Positions 48,405 through 59,379 of a DNA stretch of 64,000 nt are shown piece by piece. Position 1 is the stretch's first letter; the number at the start of each line of letters is the position of its first letter. This DNA comes from Lithospermum erythrorhizon (Eukaryota > Streptophyta > Magnoliopsida > Boraginales > Boraginaceae), in NCBI GenBank assembly GCA_019722365.1, contig JADFUC010002372.1, positions 930,001 through 994,000 on the forward strand. Reading direction: 5' to 3'. Below the pieces are notes generated by a model. That model saw only the letters and a program-made list of their open reading frames with translations, did no database searches and was not told the DNA's origin. Both the position numbers and the translations under genes were made by a program.

Positions 48405-48630
48405 GCCTTTATAATTTCTAGTGTATAAAGTCACGCGCGCTTTATACTTGGCAGAGGTCATAGCCAGCTTTATACTTAGTGTATGTCATGGTGTGCCTTA
48501 TACTTAGCGTGATCGTAGAGCCATGTGCCTCAGACTTAGTGTATGAGCGACGTGGCCTTATACTTAGTGTATAAGCGCGTGCCTTATACTTTGTGTATGT
48601 TGGTTTTGGCCTTATACCGCGGTATAAATG
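48405..48630 (+). repeat. Hairpin array in element B 3' LTR
   Basis: Units with CTTATACTTAGTGTATAAG (clear at 48557-48575) alternate with worn units. The array ends with the perfect palindrome TTATACCGCGGTATAA (48612-48627). It is homologous to 42505-42750. Confidence 0.8.
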
Positions 48631-49428
48631 CGGGTGATTGGATTAGTCGATTCCTCGCAGGTAGACGGATCGGTATATGCATTGTGAGGTTGGTATACTA
48701 GCGGGATACGAGATGTGTGAGGTCTGGCGACTGTGAGTGTTAGTCACACAGTCTATCGATTTTTGGCGAAATTGCATATTGGGCTGAACCTTCATTATAT
48801 CTTCATGTATTATGTCCGAGATTTCAAGTGGAATTACAAGCCAGAGGACCTTTTAGGGGGTAGTCCTCGATATATGTATTTTATTCATATTTGACTATAT
48901 TATTGATCACCTGCCTGCATGGTAAGTTCACCCCGTGTTAAGTTTCACCGAGCCTCGGCTTACACCCCTTTTCGCTGGGCGGCATTTCATTTGCGCCAGT
49001 CGACAGCGGCGCTGGTGCCCAAGAAGCTGTTTCAGAGTTTGTTCAGTGGCTAAAGCGAAAGATCGCGCCGAGGATCTCGCCAGCCTGACAAGGATGCTGG
49101 GTTGTCAACTGCTGATTGTTGTATTTTTCTTTGGAAACTTTATCCTGTCGCCTATTGTCATTTTGTATTCGAAAGTACAAAGATTACTCTCTTTTGTACT
49201 GGCCGCATTATCGCTTATTTGGGATATGTCAGATATATACGGAGTCAAGTTGGTTGGGATATCACCGGGAATGGATTTAAAGTTTTAAATCAGGATTATT
49301 TTGGAAATATTATATGTAATCTCATTTTTGAAGGAAATCTAGAAGTTTTAAAGTGAGTCGCCCATCGTTTAGTGATTCCGGTGTTCGATTATAATGACTT
49401 CACCTCGTATGGCCGACCATGGTCGTTA

Positions 49429-49780
49429 AGCACATCCAATAGCTTAAGTACCTCATGCATTTCACTCCTTTCAAATTTGGATTTAGCCTCCTTTGAGTAT
49501 CTCTTGCAGGCTTAGCGTTATCCTCCAACAGGATTTTATGCATGCAAACAGCTGGACTAATCCCCTTGATATCAGCAAGAGTCCACCCCATAAATAACAT
49601 CAGTCTCCGAAAGACTTCCATCAAACTCTCTTCTTGTCACTTAGTTAAACTGGTAAATAAATACCCAAGTAAGCTTCATTAGTACCAGATAAACACATAT
49701 TTCCGGGATGTGGGATGGTGCGGCTTAAGCTCTAACTTAGGTGGTGAAATCACGGTGAAGGATAAATTTTAGAATTAAAA
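49429..49780 (-). pseudogene. Athila-like reverse transcriptase, N-terminal part
   Basis: The minus strand, in one long open stretch (49400-49624), reads GWTLADIKGISPAVCMHKIL then LEDNAKPARDTQRRLNPNLK. This is the diagnostic start of RT in Athila-like elements. Upstream (about 49690-49745) HLRYAYLGTNE-like residues appear in mixed frames, which normally precede it. The reading ends at LSYWMCL, where KxxLKLLDVGIIYPISDS is expected. The missing part resumes at 41012 on the other side of element B. This is the cleanest coding stretch in the Athila copy. Confidence 0.85.
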
Positions 49781-50019
49781 TCTCCCTAAAGAGTCTAACA
49801 TGAATTTCCGTGAACGAGTAAATAGGAGTTTTATCTCGACCTTCCTTATGCATCATTACTTCCATCCCCATCACACCATCAAGAGCGAGCTAATTCTAAC
49901 TTATCCCTTTTATCAACTATGAAGCTTGGAAAATCTCTTTGACTTTAACTCCTCAATACTAAAATACTTAACTAGACTCAGTCAAGCATGCTCAAGGATT
50001 TAAACACCTAGAATTCAAC

Positions 50020-50450
50020 AGCTTTAATCGAAAGCAATGCATAGTTAACTTCCCATTTGCACATCAATTAGAGTCTCGCAGCCATAAATGGCTTTCCCAA
50101 AAGAAACGGAGATTCATGAGGGCTGGCGCGCTCCATCTCAAGAACCACAAATCTACAGGACAACTGGCCATCAATTTGCACCAAACATCATCTACTATAC
50201 CCCTGTGGATATTTTATTGAAAGATCGCCCACTGAAAAGCGTCATGTAGTGTGTCTTAATTTTTAAGTAAGTCCTAAACCGCAAGTACAAAGAGTAAGCC
50301 AAGAAGATTTACATAGCACCTAAATCTAATTACCTTAGCTTTACGAGAATCCCCTAATGCTAATATCAATCATAAAACTCGGGGTCCTTAAGTTTAGTGA
50401 AAGTCGGGCTAAGTACAACACAACCATCTCATAAATAAAACTTTTCATTA
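50020..50450 (-). pseudogene. Athila-like protease region
   Basis: Minus-strand reading gives KLKDPGSFMIDISI (about 50375-50420), then DLSIKYPQG (about 50205-50235), FVVLEMERASPHESPFLLGK and PFMAARL (about 50075-50155), and VQMGS. These match the spacing in Athila-type proteins of PPKLKDPGSF, LADRSIKYPRG, FIVLDMEED and LILGRPFLATA, which surround the aspartic protease. The D-L-G-A-S active-site segment itself (expected near 50290-50340) is not readable. Several frame changes and stops are present. Confidence 0.75.
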
Positions 50451-50954
50451 GTTCATATTTCCTCTTATTAACTCAAGTCCTTGAAGAACTTAGCATAAGA
50501 GGGAATATTTTTAACTACATTTAATAAAGGTAAATTAACATAAACTCTTTAGAAAGAATTTTACAGAGTCTCGTAGAGCATTTACTCCAGCTTTACTTTC
50601 GAGGAGCCTCCTTCGGAAAGTGCACTCCAATGGGAACGTATGGCTTCACCACCTCCTCCATTTTTCTCTCATCTGGAGTGGCTTTCCCTTTTGCTTGCTC
50701 TTTTTCTTTCCTTTTCCGATTGCTTCTTCAAGATTACAACCTTCTTGTCCCTGGCTGGATCCCGTATCAAGAAGTTTCCCACTCCTCATAGTCACCACCG
50801 CCATTGGCTCGGGTTGGTTGTAAAACTTGCCGTGTTCTCGGGCTTCTATCGAGCCTCACCACTGACCCATCCTAAACTCTAACTCCCCGATTGATTTAAT
50901 TCAGTGTTCGATTATGTGCTTCCTGATTCTTAAGCATTTGTAAGATTTGATCGA

Positions 50955-51200
50955 ATCACCTACCAAATTCTTACCAAAGCATTATTGGCATGAATATTCA
51001 CTTGCCCTTGGGGTTTCCCTTCATTATTCTTCCACGAGAAATTTGGATGATTCCTCCACCCGATTGTGTGTGTTTGAACAGGATCATTCCTCATCTTGAG
51101 TTGTACCTGCTCGCTTATATTTGCTTGTTTTGACATCTCGTAATAACCCCCATGCAGAGAGTACATATATCGCACTCTACATGTATTTATCCACGGAACT
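50955..51200 (-). pseudogene. Athila-like gag, C-terminal part
   Basis: An open minus-strand stretch contains THTIGWRNHPNFSWKNNEGK. The GWRNHPNFSW sequence is a hallmark of Athila gag proteins, where it lies just after the zinc finger. Upstream residues CDICTLHGGYY could be a worn zinc finger. The rest of gag (upstream on this strand, beyond 51200) is not recognisable, so the element is truncated at its 5' end or replaced there. The interval 50450-50950 between gag and protease gives no clear motif. Confidence 0.8.
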
Positions 51201-51834
51201 CATAGATAATCGCTCAATTTGCTCGCATTAACGCCAACTATCTATTCACACTCAATATTGAATTAGAATTTATTCCATGTAATTCTCTGTAGCTGCTTAC
51301 CCATGACTTTCAAAGGCTTCCCTGAGCACTCATGAGACCAAGGTGTACGACGGCCTTAAAAGCTGCTGGTGATTATATTCAAAACTTACACGATTTAGCG
51401 ATGACATGCTATTATGATTCGAATCGAAAAGTCAATAAGTTCAAGAAGAAATTCACCATTGGATGTAAAGTCAAGGCTCACTTCACTATGTATCAATTCA
51501 AATCGAAAAGATATCGATATTTAAGATCCGTGTCTCTTCCTTACCCAAGAATGTTTCTCCTCTTTCTAATGTTTTTTGCCACTAGTAAGAGATTGTTGGA
51601 ATAATGGCTAAAAAATATGTCGTATAATTTTTGGTTGTCCCCACGAACTATTCAAGGAGATCAAAACGTTTGTTTTATTCATTGGCAATTAAGGTTGCCG
51701 TTTCTCACCATCAATATTTGGGGATGTTACTAGCCATTTGACTTTAATTCCCTTGACTTTCAAGCCGTTTGGTCTTGCATGGTAATGGGTCATGCTGACA
51801 ATTCTAAAGATACACCAACAAAAGAAAGGCACCA
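51201..51834. other. Unassigned sequence between gag and right direct repeat
   Basis: The open frame 51332-51604 has no domain I recognise. At 51583-51605, AGTAAGAGATTGTTGGAATA resembles a Copia-style polypurine tract followed by a TGTTGGAA LTR start on the plus strand. If so, an LTR may run from 51594 to about 52105. Confidence 0.35.
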
Positions 51835-52105
51835 TATTTCATACGTCCCCTTTACAAAACATTTTTTGGGTTCAATAATTTGTGGATTCTATATTCCCCG
51901 GGTATTGTTCCGCAGTAAGCTTAAAGTCAAGGCCAATGAGCGAACGCAGACGCTGATTGGCTATGTTAACCTTTGAGCCTACCAGATAAGACACACCCTA
52001 GATTCTGATTTAAGCTTTCAAGTCAGCTGCCTCCATACCACAAAGATAGCCTCGAATCTATAAGTTTTATTATCATGTCATTGTTTATACCGCTAATATT
52101 TCCAA
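51835..52105. repeat. Direct repeat flanking the nested stack, right copy
   Basis: Homologous to 39535-39821 in the same orientation, over about 270 bp, ending at CGCTAATATTTCCAA. It is either the 5' LTR fragment of the minus-strand Athila-like element or the 3' LTR end of an older plus-strand element. Confidence 0.65.
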
Positions 52106-55100
52106 ATATACTTTATTATACACTCATAATTTTGATTCAAATCAAAGTTTTGTATGTCAATCAATATCTAAAATTTTGTTAATCTTTGACCAGGAAAAAA
52201 TAAATTTAACAATTTTTATGAAGGAAATAATTTTTTTTGGGTTTATATACTGAGTGAAAAATTATAGAAAGTCATCTTATTTCTTAGTCTCTACCTTCTA
52301 CTTTTAAGAAATTCTAAGAGTAATTTGAATTCACAAACTAAATATACTATTATGCATCAACTTAGGATGATATTGTTCATTTCAATCAGTGAATAATGCT
52401 ATAGTGTAGGAAGGAACTAGAGTACTTGCATGTTTTAGATAAATTAAAGAACCTAAGGCTATTGAAAGGGTAGATGATTCCAACATAAAGTTCCTTTCTA
52501 ATTTTTTGACAACGAATATTTATTATTGAAAATAAAATTTTAATATTTTGTTTCTATATTTACTTATTCTTTCATTAAAATCTATATAAAATGTTTGGTT
52601 CCGATGATATATATGCAACAAGTATGTCCCTTAGATCACTTGCAACAAATACCCCAAACTTCCTCATCTCATATCTAGAATAGAGAAAGAGAAAACAAAA
52701 AGTAGCTGCAAATCATATTCTATTCAAAAAAATCTCCTCAAATAGGTAATCGCTCATATTTGCATATTTCCTAACTAATTTTCTTTCTTTAATTGAAGAT
52801 GATATTGTAAACAATAAAATAAGGAAGCTGAATTTGTGAAATATTTAAAAGCGATAATTCCTAAATTTGACAAATGATATAAAGGAGTCGATTTTGGTGA
52901 AAATCCCTATATAAATCCTACAATAATGATTTTAAAGTCCTTTTTTATAGGTAATTCATATCATTATGTAAAAGAAAATTTGTTCATAGCCTTTCTCACA
53001 TACACAGTAGAGTTGAACGTATCAATAACAACATCTTTTCAATTTAAAAAACATCTGATACTAGTTAGCAACCAAATAATATCACAATTTCTTTGATTTC
53101 CTTCTTTCAACGAATTTCAATCTTATCCAAGATTACTTGAAGTCATGGTAGTTCTCTCATAATTCACACTTACAGAATAATCCATCAAGAATAATATAAA
53201 CCCATGAAAAAATTAAGTTCTTTAATAAGAAGGAGAGTTATGTATATTGCTTCTCCAACAAAAACAAGTGAGAAGGAGGTGACTTTATCCATGGCGTCAC
53301 AACTACTAATATTGTAGTTGATGAGACAAGATCCTTTGATTGTATTCCAGGATCCTTTAATGAAGAGTTTAAGTTTTCATCTCGGTTGTCTATCGTTGGA
53401 AATAACAAGATAATTCTTGGTGTCTCTTTTTCAAGCACGCAGTAGCTGTGAAATGAGTTTGTGAAATGTTTTTATAATTGATTGAAGAGAAAAGATTATT
53501 CTCTTGGTCTATCATTTCTGTTCCTAGAGTTTCTATTGAGAGACTGCAAATTACTTCTTTTGGATTGATGCAACCAATCCCTTGCCAACTTGTAGGTACG
53601 TCCGGTACCATTGATTGTGAGCGGATCAACCTGCTTAAAGATGACTTCATTTATGATGAGCCATGTAACCCAAAGAGTACTATCAAAAAGAAAAAGCTCA
53701 TAAATAGTATTTTTGGTCCAATTTTTTAAAATAATAAGTGAAAGAAAATTTTGAATGGAGGTAGGTAAGGGGAAATATATTTGAAAACAAGACCATAAGT
53801 TTTTAATGAATTAAATCAAAAGAAAAGTGTCATATGATTCAACGTGGAAATAATTTGATGAGCTACAAAAGAGGTCACCGTATTTTTCGGTTTTTCTGCT
53901 AAAGATCAAAGGAAAGCCTAACGAATAGTTTTAAAAAAACTCTACCTTCTAGGAAAGAGAAAGCTCAAAGTTGTTTCCGATTTGTTTGGGAATGTTGAGG
54001 ATGGGATTTTATGTTGTTAATGTAATTTAAGTGTTGGTAAATACAAAACATTCCTTGCGCGAAGGAGTTTTGACAAACATTACGCCTGCCTGGAATAATT
54101 TAAGACATGTGGAGAAAAGGGTCTGAGGCAAATAAGATCCCAACAACGAAATTAACAAGTAGTTCGTGATACAAGAGTAAACTTGAAGTTTGGCAAAAAG
54201 CCATTTTAATGCTCTGTGTTCGCAAGTTAAAGTTCGGGAATCCAAATATCCTTCCAAATAATAGAGGAACCATTTACTACCTGCCTAAACCATAGTATTT
54301 CTAATACAAGTAATGCTAGAGTGAAGACTTTTTCATGTCCAAGATGCATTTGGAGCGTTTATCGCAGTGGTGCAGTAGAAATATTTTGATTTTATTACAA
54401 AGCGTTTAGTGAAAACGAGTCGCCAACTATTGCCCTCGTTATGGTGCGTTGAAATGGAAGATGTTAAAAACCCGGTCCCCCTTCCTTAGTGTCAATAAGA
54501 ATTCTGTACTAATCCAGCTGACTGATGTTGATTGGCAAGCCCGCACTGTGAGAAAGTTTGCAAATATACTTATCATTGGTGGTGGTAAGTGGGAATTTGG
54601 TGGCATCTTATTGGGTAGATGTTATATGGAATGCATTTGACCAAAGGACACTGAACAGTAACAAGAAATTGAACTTCCACGAGAAAATTTCTATATATTG
54701 GTTATGATATCAAAAAGGATTCCTCTATAGTCCTGAATTTGAGAGATTCAGAGATTTTCAAAATTGAAAGGATGTCATTCTTTGTAAGAGTGGGAGTGTT
54801 TGGGCTAAAGGTAACATAGATTTTGCAGTTGGATGATTCGTCCGAAATCTCTTACAAAAAGATGTCGGTGGTCGAATTTAAAGATATTAATATTTTTTGT
54901 CTGGGGATGAATAAAGGAGAATTCATCATCAAAGAAAAGAGGTATCAAGAAAGCAGAGATGTATCAAGAAGAAGGTTGTTGGTGTTTTGTGAGTGTAACA
55001 AAAAAAAAGATAGAGTTTTTAAAAATAGTAGGCAAACACGATGGAAAAAAAGAGATTACCTTATCTCGAGATCAGAATGGTGATTAAAAAGTGGTTCCCC

Positions 55101-55139
55101 GGTTTGACCATTAACAATAAATCTAGCATTCGACCGTGA
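52106..55139. other. AT-rich sequence, no recognised gene
   Basis: Open frames at 53238-53729, 54027-54257 (minus), 54449-54640 and 54823-55083 were examined. On the plus strand 53280-53420 gives a fairly long stop-free reading (including RLSIVGNNKIILGVSF), but stops follow and I cannot assign a family. The minus strand near 54200-54270 (SSIIWKDIWIPE) is faintly like the tail of plant LINE reverse transcriptases, too weak to call. No terminal repeats were seen. Confidence 0.4.
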
Positions 55140-56026
55140 TTTTAATGCCCCACTTCATGCAACCATCTCAACTTGATTACAAATTTTGATTCATGCGGGG
55201 ACGCTGATATAAAGAATATTGTGCCATAATTCAAAATTTTGCTCTTCATTTGCGGTGACAACGAAGCCGCGCAAAAACGGATCAAACCAAAGTTTGAAAA
55301 ATCGCAGCGTACCACATCGCTTGAGAGGCAGAAGATACTTTATATAAGTGTCTTAGCAATTAAGTAATGCTGACGACTACTTACGCTAAAATGCTCACGC
55401 TACCGTTAAGTGGGGTGCAACCAGGTAAAATGAGCTCTGGAATTGTGAAGCCAAAATATCACAGACGACCATGGACACGAATGCCCGAAGCGGGGGGTCA
55501 CAGCCAATCCTTGCTTCCGGCCCAGTTCGGCTTGCATTTCCAAACTTAACGTAATTTGATTTGGCATTCAAATCAAATGGCAGTTACATACGTTTTTATT
55601 TGCTCATTAAGGGTGTTTAGTGCACCTTTTTAATGCAAGAGACGTGCTTTTGGTTAGCAAAGCAGCCTCTACATATCAATGGAAGAAAACTATCACCACA
55701 ACACAAGAAATCAAAAAATGATAACAACACAAAAATCCGAGAGTTCTATCTCTTTTCATTGCTTTTCTATCCAAGTGATACTCAAGTCAGAGAGTGTTCG
55801 TCGATCGGTTCATAGCTTAGCGGTCACCGCGAGACCGGAAGCTGCACGCCTGGCCCTAGTAATCGGCGGAAGAACAATACGCTTTAACGAAAGCGCGAAA
55901 CGTGATCTGGTCCGTTTCATTTCCTTGCTACCTGTTCGCTTCGCTAATCGCTTATTTCCTCGAATAGTTTTGTATTGTTTGTTTGCAAAGTTTTACTTTA
56001 TAGTTCCGCTTTCTATTAGTTCCCTA
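55140..56026 (+). repeat. Element C 5' LTR
   Basis: It shares with 60668-61540 the blocks TTGATTCATGCKGGGAYGCT, GCAGTGGGG/TAAGTGGGGTGCAA, AATTTGATTTGGCATTCAAA, GAAGAAAACTATCACCWACA, ATCCAAGTGATACTCAAG and TTTTGTATTGYTTGTT. The exact ends are uncertain because the termini are worn. Open frames at 55633-56071 lie within the LTR and are not genes. Confidence 0.8.
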
Positions 56027-56339
56027 CGCCTTAAAACGTATTTGATCGAGCTACACAACACCCTTTGGTAATGGAATCAATGTTGATACATCTATGGTGA
56101 ATGTGAGTGATGGTCAATTTTCTCCGCACCGGGGTTGACGGCGCGGCTGATTGTCAAACTGCTCCGCTTGTCCTGGATCACACTTCCTCCCTTATGTTCC
56201 TCGGGTATAGCTTTGCAATCTGGGTCATGTTACCTCACAGGTGGTTCGAGAATTGTTCCACCAGCCTGCTACCACAAGCCATATCGTCTCCTCAACCTCC
56301 AAATGTTCCCCGATGCAAAAAATAATCAACTCAAGCCCC

Positions 56340-57060
56340 GCTTTTTCCGGACGTAATTTCAAAAGGTGGAGAGAACAAGGATGTTCTATCCTCACGACCC
56401 TGAACTCGTTGGTCATGTCCCTACGTGTTCAAGATGATGGTGTTTGGAGTTTGGTCGCTACCGACTTTTATAATAATTCGATTATTTGAGTAGCAAATTA
56501 TTTGTCGACTTATTTGTCTGATGATTTGTATAGCGTATATAAAACATACGCTACAAAACAAAGGTTTGGACGCATTTGAATTCAAGTATAAGACTAAGAT
56601 GCTGGTTCCAAGAAATTTATAAATGGGAAGATTTCGACTATAAAATGGTGGATGAAAAATCGATGACGCTTCGAGAATCCTTTGGTTGTTTCACGAAGCC
56701 TTAAGTCAAGGAATGGTCTTCGAACGAAGAGTCTAAGGTTGCCGCGTAATCATGAAATTCGCTACCATCTTCGATAGACTTCAAGAACTATTTGAAGCAC
56801 GTTTTGCCGATATGAACACGTTAAAAATTATCTCGCTTGAGAATAAGCAGGCAATAGGAAGCGTCAGATCGTGACTGCTATCCCAACTCCTCTCGCTGGG
56901 GAGTCTAAGGTGAATGTTGTGGGAATTTCGCCTCTTTCGCAGGTCTCTTCAAAGGGTGCTAAGAAGAATGATTTTATAACCTAAGGAAATCAGCTTTCAA
57001 GAAGCCTGTTCTATTTCTCATGGAATTCTGTTGATGGGTGCATAATTGTAACAAACGTGT
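56340..57060 (+). pseudogene. Element C gag remnant
   Basis: FSGRNFKRWREQG...LTTLN (56338-56410) matches the KFSGTNFKRWQQKMLFYLTTLN block that opens many Copia gag proteins. Later, KYKTKMLVPRNL and GRF-DYKMVDEKSM (about 56590-56665) fit the KYKTEDAGAKKFIVGRFLDYKMVD block. GMVFERRV and then FDRLQELFEARFADM (56715-56820) fit the IIEKLPPAWKDFKNYLKHKRKEM position. The knuckle region (about 57040-57075) retains a few cysteines but not the C-x2-C-x4-H-x4-C pattern. The frame changes several times. Confidence 0.75.
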
Positions 57061-57189
57061 CAAGTCCTTCGAGTGTAAACTGCCGTTATTAATAATTAAA
57101 AGATGGCGAATATGGTCACCAAAGATTCGCATTTGTGATCAACTTGTCGGTCAGAATTTCGAGGTGAACTTCTCGCGGGCACGAACTCA

Positions 57190-57600
57190 CAAAAGAGCGG
57201 TGGATCGACACCGCGCTAATAGCATGTTTGTTCTGCTAAAGATCACTTGCTACTTTCGGGCCACTTTGCGAATGGTGAGAAGATGTACATGGCTAATAGT
57301 GCAACCTCCAATATTGAGGGAGAAGGAATCAGGTGGGCGCTGAATGACTTTAAATGGTCACGTTGAAGAATGTTCTCAGATGTCCTGTAACTTAGGTGCT
57401 AACTCAGGTTCCGTTCTTTTTGAAGCAAACATGGCTTTAAACTTGTAATCGAGTCCGATAAAGTTGTACTTTCTAAGTCGGGCATAGTTTTGTCGAAGGA
57501 TTAGCTGGTCTTTCAAATGAATAACGGTTACAAACAAGATGAATAAAAACATTACCTATGTTTGGAAGTACTCTAATTTGCAGACAAGAGGTTAGACATG
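57190..57600 (+). pseudogene. Element C protease
   Basis: ERWIDTA (57194-57214) corresponds to the WWIDSGAT active site of Copia protease, with the critical D-T kept and the G altered. It is followed by NGEKMYMANSATSNIEGEG (57272-57328), an uninterrupted and highly typical block, then TLNGHVEECSQM in place of LKNVLHVPEI. The ESDKVVLSKSG-like block follows (57445-57485). Together these define the protease and the start of the integrase linker. Frameshifts lie on both sides of the 57272 block. Confidence 0.8.
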
Positions 57601-57639
57601 TGAACTTAATTCTTTTGCGAAGAATGACTGCTAAATCAC

Positions 57640-58430
57640 ATACCTAACGAATTTATGTATAAGAATTGCTGCGCGAACGTGTGTCACAAAACTGAAGAAT
57701 ATTTCCGCAATGTGGTTAGGGAAATAAGCCTCTCGATCTGCTCAAGTGATCGCCTCGCGATATGAGCCCGCTTCAATCCAAAGGTGAAATGAGTATTTTA
57801 ATACCTTTGTAGATGATATAGTACAAAATTTTGCGTGCTACTTGATGAAAAGTAAAATGGTGTAATCGATAAATTTGCATTTATAAAGAAGAAGCGAAAA
57901 TCAACTTGAGAAAAAGATAAGTAATGGTGCTGGGATAGAGGGCGTGAAGAGGTTCACCATTTGGTCAATTTTGTTCGGTTAGATGAAATTCACGGAAGAC
58001 TCACCATATTCTCTCTCAATCTGAAAGAAAAAATCGATCATTGAAGAGATGATGAATGCCTCATTACAAGTTAGGCTTACCAAGGAATGCAAAGTTGATA
58101 TCGGGCTAACTAACTACCTCTTGAACAAAATTCCTCGTAAAAACGGTGATAAAACCCCATTTGAATTGTCTAAAGTGTAGAGACCAACCTGGCCAAACAT
58201 AAACTGAAAGGGGTGCTCTGGCGGCTGTCATGTTACCTCCTCCAAACAGACTATTGGTCCTAAAACGTTGATGCAATCTTTATTGATATGCTCAAAATAG
58301 TAACGATAATGGGTTTTTGTCTATAAGATTTACACACCACGAGTGAACAAGAATACAATATTAGAGTCTCGAATGTCACGCTCTTCGAACATGTCTGAGG
58401 AAGGTGCTCGACACTAAAAGGACACAATTT
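57640..58430 (+). pseudogene. Element C integrase
   Basis: The zinc-binding part is worn. The core shows KSKMV-like and DKFAFIKKKRKSTXEKK (57845-57925), standing for LLKSKDEAIDKFVLYKKEVENQLEKK. SPYSLS (57998-58020), EEMMNASL (58042-58065) and NYLLNKIPRK (58112-58141) with DKTPFEL (58150-58170) follow. These are the SPQSNGIAERKNRTLKEMMNAML and NYLLNKIPRKKTDKTPYELW blocks. The C-terminal LPPPKQTIGPKT (58231-58268) and SRNVTLFEHV-like residues (58370-58395) end the domain. The catalytic D-D-35-E cannot be read intact. Confidence 0.8.
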
Positions 58431-58439
58431 AACCCCGAG

Positions 58440-59260
58440 GGTAGTGTCACCGATACCGGCACTCTGGATACAAAGCAGTGAAGCTGAGGAGTTGCTAACT
58501 CGACGTAGTAAAAGGGCACGTGTCGAGAAGTCCTTTGGTTCTGATTTTGTAACGTATATGCTTGAGAGTGAACCTCGAACTTACCAAGAGGCCGCTGGGC
58601 TCAATCGATGGTCCGCTTTGGAAGTGAAGCTACTTTAAGCGAAGTTGATCTACTTGGCTGCAATCACACTCGGGAATCGTGATCTTCCACCGATGAAGGG
58701 CTTTAAACTGGATTTTTGGAGGAAAAATTGTAATGAGGATGGGACCCATAGATAAGTACAAAAGTAGAGTAGTTATTTGGGTGGGAATGTACAAAAAGAA
58801 TTTAGACTATTTTGATACTTATCCTCCCAAGGACAAAGTGATAACATCCACAGATTATCCTCGGCACGCCTCACCGCGCTAATTCTAGATGCGTACATCA
58901 AAGATAAAAAACAGCCTTTCTTAAATGGAGAATTCAATGAAGAAATTCTATATGGAACAACCCGAGGTTTTATAGTTCCGTATAAAGTAGGGAAAAGTAT
59001 GTCGACTTGTCAAATCTTTGTATTGGTTAAACAAGCGCTAAATTTTGCACGAGAAGTTGACAAGATATTGCTTGAGGGATTTAAAATCAATGGAGCGCGA
59101 CAAGTGTGTTTATGTAAACCACTGTGAGAGGATATGTAATTCCTGCGGCTCGTACGTGGATGACATGCTCATTGCTGTAGCAATCAAAAGATGATTCAAT
59201 CCACCAAAGATAATACGATTTAACTCCAAGTTTGACATGAAGGCGATACGGGACAAGGCA
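58440..59260 (+). pseudogene. Element C reverse transcriptase
   Basis: RRSKRARVEKSFGSDF and VTYMLESEP (58500-58575) form the linker that precedes Copia RT. LDYFDTY (58805-58825), QPFLNGEFNEEI (58910-58945), YMEQPRGF-like (58950-58970), KVCRLVKSLYWL-like (58998-59030), INGARQVCLCKP for the NECDKCVYVKH block (59088-59120) and SYVDDML (59152-59173) follow. KTAFLNGE, YMEQPEGF and YVDDML are core Copia RT motifs; YVDD is the catalytic site and is intact. Frameshifts separate the blocks. The open frames at 58444-58638 and 59087-59356 (the latter antisense) reflect parts of this region. Confidence 0.85.
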
Positions 59261-59379
59261 TCTAATTTTGGGAGTCCCTACAAGTAGAACTCCTAATGGT
59301 CTTGTTGTTAACCCAATCACACCTAAGGCCGATGTACCCTCGGGAAATTTTGCCAAGATGATCTGGGAATGTCCAACTC

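Larger units (their letters stand above)
41029..49428 (+). mobile_element. Element B: chromovirus-like Ty3/Gypsy element, integrase missing
   Basis: Direct repeats of about 2.45-2.58 kb (41029-43473 and 46850-49428) flank a 3.4-kb interior with remnants of gag, a zinc knuckle, RT and RNase H, in plus-strand order. The pol 3' end motif AATTTCGAGGTCAAAATTTT then ATTAAAGCGGGTAGAT precedes the 3' LTR, as in element A. The interior jumps from the end of RNase H (about 46500) to this terminus with only about 350 bp between, so integrase and any chromodomain are deleted. The element sits inside the RT gene of the Athila-like element, so it is the younger of the two. Lineage (Tekay/Del-like) is inferred from style. 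Confidence 0.8.
46850..49428 (+). repeat. Element B 3' LTR
   Basis: It begins near ATCAGAATAAATCACGTTT (a worn TGTAATAACCCGTTT) and ends at GGCCGACCATGGTCGTTA. It is co-linear with the 5' LTR and slightly longer owing to indels around the hairpin array and at 48650-48720. The next bases resume Athila-like RT on the minus strand, giving a firm right boundary within about 5 bp. Confidence 0.8.
39822..51200 (-). mobile_element. Athila-like Ty3/Gypsy element, minus strand, interrupted by element B
   Basis: Two minus-strand blocks, 49429-51200 and 39822-41028, together read gag, protease, then RT in the order and sequence style of Athila-type elements. Element B occupies the gap. Before the gap the frame gives the RT start (KGISP, MHKILLEDNAKP). 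After it the frame resumes with YPISDSNWVS and then KDHFPL and FMDDF. RNase H is at best vestigial, and integrase is absent, because the sequence passes straight into the left direct repeat. Family knowledge places these motifs in the Athila/Tat branch, which lacks a chromodomain. Confidence 0.8.

Noticed and set aside
53238..53729. Possible Copia protease-like reading (RLSIVGNNKIILGV)
   Set aside because: The resemblance rests on a few residues. No active-site D-S-G/D-T-G, integrase or RT motif lies near it, and stops interrupt it.
54027..54270. Possible LINE reverse transcriptase tail on the minus strand (WKDIWIPE)
   Set aside because: It is a single short motif with no FADD box, endonuclease or poly-A tail nearby.
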